A DNA stretch of 64,000 nucleotides from Corynebacterium mycetoides (GTDB lineage Bacteria; Actinomycetota; Actinomycetes; Mycobacteriales; Mycobacteriaceae): NCBI RefSeq assembly GCF_900103625.1, contig NZ_LT629700.1:248001-312000 (forward strand). The letters are read 5' to 3'. The notes beneath the pieces were generated by a model that saw only the letters and a list, made by a program, of their open reading frames with translations, did no database searches and had not been told where the DNA came from. Made by a program: the position numbers and the translations under genes. Shown piece by piece: positions 55,644 to 64,000 of this stretch (positions are counted from its first letter, which is position 1; each line of letters begins with the position of its first letter).

Positions 55644-56132
55644 TTAAGCGAAGATGCCGGACGGCAGGTACATCAGGATCAGGATGATCATGACCAGCAG
55701 GTTGAAGATGCCCGCGCCTGCGGTGGCCTTGGCCTTCGCGCTCTCGAAGTTGGCGGTGTAATCGCTCGGGTCGGCCTCCGCCGGGTCCAGGGCGTTGAGG
55801 GAGCCCATAATCTTGCGCTGCTGCGGGATGACCATGCCGAACAGGATGCCCCAGGCGATAACCGCCAGCACGATGGCGGTGTGGAGGAAGTAGTTCGTCT
55901 TGAAGTGCTCCCAGCCGAAGATGAGCACCACGACGCCCAGCAGGGGAACGAGGACGGAGATCATGCCGTAGGTGGAGGTCAAGCGCTGGAGAACTGTCGC
56001 GCGGCCGACTGCCTCCTGGCTTCCGGTGCGGGCCTCGGCGGACTGGCGGGGGAACATGGAGGCGGCCACCATGACGGGGCCGAGCAGCAGGATGGCGGCA
56101 GCCACGTGGAGGAGTACGAAAACAGTAGTCAT
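55644..56132 (-). CDS. Small four-helix membrane protein
   Basis: 162 residues from ATG 56132 (AAGGTG upstream; GTG 56141 is an alternative). Four hydrophobic segments: VFVLLHVAAAILLLGPVMVAA, YGMISVLVPLLGVVVLIFG, FLHTAIVLAVIAWGILFGM and IFNLLVMIILILMYLPSG. A conserved His in the first helix is like that of the DUF2269/CopD-type family. It lies 10 nt after the HNH gene. Function unknown. Confidence 0.75.
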   Translation of the reverse strand: MTTVFVLLHVAAAILLLGPVMVAASMFPRQSAEARTGSQEAVGRATVLQRLTSTYGMISVLVPLLGVVVLIFGWEHFKTNYFLHTAIVLAVIAWGILFGMVIPQQRKIMGSLNALDPAEADPSDYTANFESAKAKATAGAGIFNLLVMIILILMYLPSGIFA

Positions 56133-56142
56133 GTCCCACACC

Positions 56143-56769
56143 TTACAGGGTGGATGCGCCGATCAGCCCGGCGAAACCCGAGCACGCGCGCCGCGCCGCA
56201 CGCAGGTCGGGCGCGGGCAGCGCCAGCTCGTAGTCGCGGGCCACGGCGACGAGCTGGCGCGCGTAGGCGCAGCGGGCGCGCGGGGCGGGCGGGAGCCACT
56301 CACTGGGCAGCTGGTCCGACTTGTCCCGGTTGGCGGTGGCGGAGGTGACCACGAGGTTGCGGGGGTCGTTGGCGAAGCGGACGCGGCGCTCGCGGTTCCA
56401 GGAATGAGCCCCGGTGTCCCAGGCGGCGGCCAGCGGCACCACGTGGTCGATCTCCACCTCGGCTGGGTCTAGGGGCGCGCCGGTGTACGGGTCGGTCACG
56501 CGGCGCATCGTGCGCGGGTCCCACTTTCGTTGCGGCACGGCGCAGTGAGCCGCACCGAACTCCTGCGCAATGAGCACCGTGCGGGTGTCGCAGCCCCCGG
56601 GCGCGGGCGCCCAGCCGGGGCCGAAAGCGTCGCGCGAGTAGCCGATGACGGTGGCCCGCTGTGGGGGAGGCGCGTTCGTGGGGGCGTCGATAAGCGAGCG
56701 CGGGGTGGGGAAGGGAAGGACGGCGAGGGTTACAGCGACAAGGAGGGCGAGGAAAAAGCGCACACCCAC
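56143..56769 (-). CDS. Secreted HNH (DUF1524-like) nuclease
   Basis: 208 residues from GTG 56769. The N-terminus is a signal peptide (FFLALLVAVTLAVLPFP). The HNH site is VEIDHVVPLAAAWDTGAH with FANDPRNLVVTSATANRDKSD and SEWLPP, the secreted actinobacterial DUF1524/GmrSD-C-type family. It may degrade external DNA. It begins immediately after the putP stop and is followed by a membrane protein gene, so it is probably co-transcribed with putP. Confidence 0.85.
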   Translation of the reverse strand: MGVRFFLALLVAVTLAVLPFPTPRSLIDAPTNAPPPQRATVIGYSRDAFGPGWAPAPGGCDTRTVLIAQEFGAAHCAVPQRKWDPRTMRRVTDPYTGAPLDPAEVEIDHVVPLAAAWDTGAHSWNRERRVRFANDPRNLVVTSATANRDKSDQLPSEWLPPAPRARCAYARQLVAVARDYELALPAPDLRAARRACSGFAGLIGASTL

Positions 56770-58353
56770 TTAGACGGACGGGGAGCCCCCGCGGTTCCGC
56801 TCGAGGGCCTCGGCGAAGGTGGCCTCGGGGTGGCTCACGGCAAAGCTGTTCACGCGCAGCGCGGTGTCGAACTCGTCCGCGACCCCCGGCCGCGGTCGGG
56901 TGGCGAGCGAGACGGCGACCATGACGGCGGTGGCCAGGATGACGCCGGGGACGATCTCGTAGAGCTCAGTCAACGGCGAGTCCACCGAACCCCAGATGAA
57001 CACGGTCAGCGCGCCGACGATCATGCCCGCCAGCGCGCCCTGGGCCGTCAGGCGCTTCCAGTACAGCGAGGCCACCACCACGGGGCCGAAGGCGGCGCCG
57101 AAGCCCGCCCACGCGAAGCCCACCAGGCCGAGGATGGTGTCGGAGGGGTTGACGGCCAGCGCGATGGCCACGAGGGCGACGAGCACCACCATCGCGCGGG
57201 AGAGCAGAAGCAGGGTTTCGCCGCTTGGGCGGCGCCGGCCGGCGACGCGGTAGAGGTCCTCGATCAGCGCGGAGGAGGTGATGAGCAGCTGGGAGGACAT
57301 TGTCGACATGATCGCGGCGAGCACCGCGGTCAAGATGATGCCGGCCACGAGCGGGTGGAACAGCACCCGGGCCATGTCCAGGAAGATGGTCTCGCCGCTC
57401 GGGTCGGTGACCGACGCGCCCGTCTGGGTGAAAAATACCGTGCCCACCAGCGCGGTGAGGATCGCCCCGATGTAGCACAGGGTGACCCAGAAGGTACCGG
57501 TGCGGCGCGCCGAGGCCGCCTCCGCCGGCGAACGCAGCGCCATGAAGCGGGTGATGATGTGGGGCTGGCCGACGTAGCCTAAGCCCCAGGCGAGGTTGCC
57601 GATGATGGTCACCGCGGACACCCCGGCGAACACGTTGAAGTACGTGGTGTTCGGCTCCGGGAAGGGTCCGTAGGGGTTCTCGGCGGCGAAGGAGAAGATG
57701 TCCGCCGGGTTGTCCAGCGTGAACAGGGCCATGACGGGAACGATGAGCAGCGCCAGGAACATCAGGGCGCCCTGCACCACGTCGGTGTAGCTCACCGCGA
57801 GGAAGCCGCCGACGAAAGTGTAGATCACGGTGACCGCGCCGACGATGAGCATGCCGGTGACGTAGTCGCCGCCGAAGGTTGACTCGTAGTACTTGCCGCC
57901 GGCCACCATGCCGGAGGAGACGTAGAAGGTGAAGAAGAAGATGATGATCACGGCGGCGGCGATGCGCAGCGCGCGGGAGGTGTCGCGGGTGCGGTTTTCA
58001 AAGAAGCTCGGCAGCGTGATGGAGTTGCCGGCGACCTCGGAGTAGGAGCGCAGGCGCGGAGCGACCCACTTCCAGTTGGCCCAGGTGCCGATGAGCAGGC
58101 CGATGACAATCCACAGCTCACTCATGCCGGTGACGAACAGCGCGCCCGGCAGGCCCATGAGCAGCCAGCCCGACATGTCGGAGGCGCCCGCGGAAATGCC
58201 CGCGACGAACGGCGGGAGGTCACGCCCGCCGAGGACGTACTCGTCGTACTTCTTCGTCCTGCGCCAGGAGTAGTAGCCGATGGCCAGCATCACGCCGAAG
58301 TACAGCACGATGGCCACGATCATCCACACATTGTCCACGCTTGTGACCGTCAC
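56770..58353 (-). CDS. putP: Sodium/proline symporter PutP
   Basis: 527 residues, about 13 membrane helices. Family features: YVLGGRDLPPFVAGISAGASDMSGWLLMG near residues 40-70 (sodium site with Ser), GLGYVGQPHIITRFMA, and AVLAAIMSTMSSQLLITSSA. GTG 58353 is the likely start. It imports proline with Na+. Divergent from the SNF2 helicase gene. Confidence 0.93.
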   Translation of the reverse strand: MTVTSVDNVWMIVAIVLYFGVMLAIGYYSWRRTKKYDEYVLGGRDLPPFVAGISAGASDMSGWLLMGLPGALFVTGMSELWIVIGLLIGTWANWKWVAPRLRSYSEVAGNSITLPSFFENRTRDTSRALRIAAAVIIIFFFTFYVSSGMVAGGKYYESTFGGDYVTGMLIVGAVTVIYTFVGGFLAVSYTDVVQGALMFLALLIVPVMALFTLDNPADIFSFAAENPYGPFPEPNTTYFNVFAGVSAVTIIGNLAWGLGYVGQPHIITRFMALRSPAEAASARRTGTFWVTLCYIGAILTALVGTVFFTQTGASVTDPSGETIFLDMARVLFHPLVAGIILTAVLAAIMSTMSSQLLITSSALIEDLYRVAGRRRPSGETLLLLSRAMVVLVALVAIALAVNPSDTILGLVGFAWAGFGAAFGPVVVASLYWKRLTAQGALAGMIVGALTVFIWGSVDSPLTELYEIVPGVILATAVMVAVSLATRPRPGVADEFDTALRVNSFAVSHPEATFAEALERNRGGSPSV

Positions 58354-58475
58354 TTTCCAAGGTTGGGTCGAACCCGTTTCCGGGTGCTCGAACTGTCCCC
58401 ACAGGGTACTTCACACCGCAGGGGCCGGCTAAACCCGCAACGAACTGTGCAGGAGACGGCGTCGGGGGCGCGTGG

Positions 58476-58481
58476 TATAAG
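58476..58481 (+). promoter_or_regulatory. -10 box TATAAG before the SNF2 helicase
   Basis: TATAAG ends 7 nt before ATG 58489; leaderless geometry in the 135-bp divergent region with putP. Confidence 0.45.
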
Positions 58482-58488
58482 GGTGGTT

Positions 58489-61617
<3,129 letters not shown>

Positions 61618-61618
61618 C

Positions 61619-62431
61619 ATGCCCAGACCACGCGAAGACAACGTGATCTACGCCAACTTCGGGGCGCGCCGCCGCGTATCGACGCCGGAGGAGGTCGGCG
61701 CCCCGCACGAGCGCGACACCCGCGCCCCGAACTACTCGCCGGCGGCGATGCGCCTGTTCAACGCGGCCGTGCGCCAGACGGAGCCCGGGCGCATCAAGCG
61801 CGGGCGCCAGTACGCCGCCGACGGCCACGTCATCGACATCACCGCGCGCTCCGGCGGCTTCGACGGCCTGGTCGCCGGCAGCCAGAACGACCCGTTCTCC
61901 GTGTCCATCCAGCTGCCGCGGCGCTCGGCCGCCGACGTGCAGGAGGCGCTCGACGTGATGGCGCGACGGGCGAACTCGGTGACGCGGGCGCGCACCGGCG
62001 ACTTCGACGACGACGTGCTCGACATCTTGCTCGCGCCCGACCCGACCGCGATCCGCTTCCAGTGCACCTGCCCCGACTCCGCGCCCGTGTGCAAGCACTG
62101 CGTCGCCGTCGCCGACAAGGCCGCCGAGCTCATCACCGCCTCCCCGGAGGTGTTGTTCTCCCTGCGCAACCTGAGCCTGAACACGTTCGAACAAGGTGTG
62201 CGAAACCGCGCGGCGGCCGTGGCCAAGGAGAACTCGGAGGCCGGATCGAAGTACTTCTGGGCCGGCCGCGAACTGCCGGACGTGCCACAGCCCAAGGTCG
62301 CGCCCATGATCGAGGACTCCGACATCGACCTGTTGCACCGCGCGATGCAGACCGTCTCGTTCACCAACATCGACCAGCTGCGCGCGGTCGCGGACATCGA
62401 GGACCTCTACGACGAGCTGACGCGTCAGTGA
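61619..62431 (+). CDS. SWIM zinc-finger protein
   Basis: 270 residues from ATG 61619. The SWIM motif C-x-C-x(n)-C-x-H is in FQCTCPDSAPVCKHCVA (near residues 143-160). The N-terminal AVRQTEPGRIKRGRQYAADGHV is conserved in the partner family of bacterial SNF2 helicases. It probably binds DNA with the helicase. Its stop overlaps the next gene's ATG by one base. Confidence 0.9.
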   Translation: MPRPREDNVIYANFGARRRVSTPEEVGAPHERDTRAPNYSPAAMRLFNAAVRQTEPGRIKRGRQYAADGHVIDITARSGGFDGLVAGSQNDPFSVSIQLPRRSAADVQEALDVMARRANSVTRARTGDFDDDVLDILLAPDPTAIRFQCTCPDSAPVCKHCVAVADKAAELITASPEVLFSLRNLSLNTFEQGVRNRAAAVAKENSEAGSKYFWAGRELPDVPQPKVAPMIEDSDIDLLHRAMQTVSFTNIDQLRAVADIEDLYDELTRQ

Positions 62432-63603
62432 TGTCGACACCGTTTGGTATGAGTAAGGGCATGAGCGAGCTGACCTTCATCCACACCTCCGACCTGCAGC
62501 TGGGCATGACGCGGAAATTCCTGTCGCCCGAGGCGCAGTCGCGTTTCGACGACGCCCGGCTACGCGCCGTCGACAAGCTCGGCGAACTCGCCCGCGAGCG
62601 CGGCGCCGAGTTCATCGTCGTGGCCGGCGACGTATTCGAGCACAACGCGCTCGAACAGCGGACCTTGGGCCGCGCGCTGGAGGCGTTTTCTCGCCTGCCC
62701 GTGCCGGTGTACCTGCTGCCCGGCAACCATGACCCGCTGGTGGCGGACTCGATCTTCCACCGTACGGAGGCGGTGGGAAACGTCACCGTGCTGGACTCCA
62801 ACGAGGTGGTCGAGGTGCGGCCCGGCGTTGAGCTGGTCGGCGCCCCGCTGACCGCGAAGTACGCCTCCGAGGACCTGTGCGCCCGGGCGCTGCGCGACCT
62901 GGAGCCCACGGACGCGATCCGCGTGCTCGTCGGGCACGGCCAGGTGGAGGCGCGCACCGGGGAGGCCGCCGCGGACCTCATCGACCTGGCCAACCTGGAG
63001 GAAAAGCTCGCGAGCGGGGTCGTGGACTACGTGGCGCTGGGGGACACGCACTCCACCCGGTCGCTCGGCACGTCCGGGAAGGTGTGGTTCTCCGGGTCGC
63101 CCGAGACCACCGATTTCCACGATCTGACCCCCGGGGTGACGGGAGGCGAGGTGGATTCCGGCAACGCCCTGGTGGTGCGGCTGAACGCGGGGACCGCGAA
63201 CGTGGAGAAGGTCGCCGTAGGCACCTGGGTGTTCGAGGCGCTGCACTGGGACGTCACCGGCGCGGGCGACGTGGACGAGATCCTCGCCCAGCTGCGCGCC
63301 TACCCGGACAAGGAGCGCACCGTGATCAAGTACGCGATCGTGGGCACCCTCGGCCTGGAGGACACGCGGCGCCTAGAGGAGGGCCTCGCCGAGCTGGAAC
63401 CGGTCTTCGCCTCCCTGCGCGAGCGCACCCGGCTGATGGATCTCCATCTCGAACCCGGTGAAGACGAACTGGCCGACCTGCCGCTGACCGGGTTCGCCGC
63501 GGACGCCATGGAGGAGCTCGCGGGTTCCGCGGCCGCGGGTGACCCGGTGGCGCGCGACGCGGTCAACCTGTTGTTCCGCCTATCAAGGGAGGTCTCCGCG
63601 TGA
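62431..63603 (+). CDS. SbcD/Mre11-like metallophosphoesterase nuclease
   Basis: 390 residues from ATG 62431 (TGATG overlap); ATG 62461 (MSELTFIH) is a plausible shorter start. Metallophosphoesterase motifs: FIHTSDLQLGM (D-x-Q in place of the usual D-x-H), VVAGDVFE, LPGNHD, VGHGQVE and ALGDTHS. So the first and fourth motifs differ from classic Mre11 but probably still bind metal. Its partner ATPase gene overlaps by 4 nt. It would process DNA ends. Confidence 0.88.
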   Translation: MSTPFGMSKGMSELTFIHTSDLQLGMTRKFLSPEAQSRFDDARLRAVDKLGELARERGAEFIVVAGDVFEHNALEQRTLGRALEAFSRLPVPVYLLPGNHDPLVADSIFHRTEAVGNVTVLDSNEVVEVRPGVELVGAPLTAKYASEDLCARALRDLEPTDAIRVLVGHGQVEARTGEAAADLIDLANLEEKLASGVVDYVALGDTHSTRSLGTSGKVWFSGSPETTDFHDLTPGVTGGEVDSGNALVVRLNAGTANVEKVAVGTWVFEALHWDVTGAGDVDEILAQLRAYPDKERTVIKYAIVGTLGLEDTRRLEEGLAELEPVFASLRERTRLMDLHLEPGEDELADLPLTGFAADAMEELAGSAAAGDPVARDAVNLLFRLSREVSA

Positions 63604-64000
63604 AAATCCATTCCCTGACGCTGCACAACGTCCGTGCCATCGAGCACCTCGAGCTCACCGATATCCCGGACACGGGGGTCATCCTCATCCACGGCGAGAA
63701 CGAGGCCGGCAAGTCCACCATCCTCGACGCGCTCGACGCGGTTCTCAACTTCAAGCATTCCTCCAGCGACTCCCGCATCCGCGCGCTGCGCCCGGCGGGC
63801 AAGGACGTCGAGGTGGAGGTGGCCCTGGAGGCGACGGTCGGGCCGTACACGTTTACCGTGCAGAAGCGGTTCTTGCGCGGGAGGCGCTCGTCGCTGACGA
63901 TCACCGCCCCGCGCCGGGAGCAGTACACGGGGCGGGAGGCGGACGACAAGCTCGCCGCCATCCTCGATGAACACCTAGACCAGGCCCTGGCGTCCACCCT
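63600..64000 (+). CDS. SbcC/Rad50-like ATPase, 3' truncated by window
   Basis: The first 133 residues from GTG 63600 (GTGA overlap with the nuclease). SMC-type N-terminus: KIHSLTLHNVRAIEHLELTD, Walker A GENEAGKSTILDAL near residue 32-45, followed by strand segments. The coiled coil and C-terminal half lie outside the window. It forms the nuclease-ATPase complex with the gene before it. Confidence 0.88.
   Translation, partial: MKIHSLTLHNVRAIEHLELTDIPDTGVILIHGENEAGKSTILDALDAVLNFKHSSSDSRIRALRPAGKDVEVEVALEATVGPYTFTVQKRFLRGRRSSLTITAPRREQYTGREADDKLAAILDEHLDQALAST

Overview
The window is a high-GC actinobacterial chromosome segment that I assign to Corynebacterium. The evidence is gene content and order: typA-lpqW-mshB-ferredoxin-dapC, folP2-gpgS-(DivIVA-like)-(DUF3117), divergent glgA/glgC, and O-methyltransferase/sigE/cseE/tatB/mrp all follow the order known from Mycobacterium and Corynebacterium. 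The 2-oxoglutarate dehydrogenase gene is the fused E2-E1 OdhA type typical of Corynebacteriales. Many genes have a TANNNT -10 box only 6-8 nt before the start codon, as expected for leaderless transcripts in this group. No tRNA, rRNA, CRISPR array or insertion sequence was recognised.

Layout. 1-4911: a peptide ABC importer (binding protein cut by the window edge, two permeases, fused double ATPase). 4998-8274: a TPP riboswitch, an ECF thiamine/HMP importer (ykoE-ykoD-ykoC) and a coupled small P-loop kinase. 8282-9495: a DUF402 protein and a secreted protein on the minus strand. 9675-16446: typA, lpqW, mshB (mycothiol), a small membrane protein, a 7Fe ferredoxin, dapC and a GtrA protein. 16453-21219 (minus): dapD, two amino-acid permeases and a divergent DapD paralog. 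21241-26198: dapE, a LOG-family protein, folP2, gpgS, a DivIVA-like membrane protein, a 56-residue DUF3117 protein and an RlmA-like methyltransferase. 26202-30101: a GH32-fold protein that lacks the family's catalytic acids, then glgA and glgC. 30098-34941: an O-methyltransferase, sigE, its anti-sigma factor, tatB, mrp, a stress-type membrane protein and a lipoprotein. 34977-43486 (minus): odhA, a fused asymmetric ABC exporter and an EcsC-like protein. 43563-48991: a carboxylesterase, an acidic protein, a small hypothetical protein, an MFS transporter and a nucleoside hydrolase. 49260-53250: a low-GC island. 53319-64000: a DEAD-box RNA helicase, a small membrane protein, a secreted HNH nuclease, putP, then a helicase/SWIM/SbcD/SbcC-like DNA-repair run.

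The dap genes (dapC, dapD, dapE) supply diaminopimelate and lysine. mshB, gpgS, glgA and glgC serve mycothiol, methylglucose-lipopolysaccharide and glycogen/maltose-1-phosphate synthesis. sigE, cseE and tatB concern the envelope, and odhA the TCA cycle.

The most distinctive part is the low-GC island. It carries a single 801-residue protein with a complete m5C methyltransferase fused to an N6-adenine methyltransferase, facing a convergent HNH nuclease. I read this as a horizontally acquired restriction-modification system, probably of Type IIS character. Other points worth attention are the GH32 protein without catalytic acids, the DapD paralog with an altered active-site loop beside two permeases, the kinase coupled to thiamine import, a tandem GTCACA repeat and a LexA-like inverted repeat, and in-frame 9-bp repeats at the ends of several genes.
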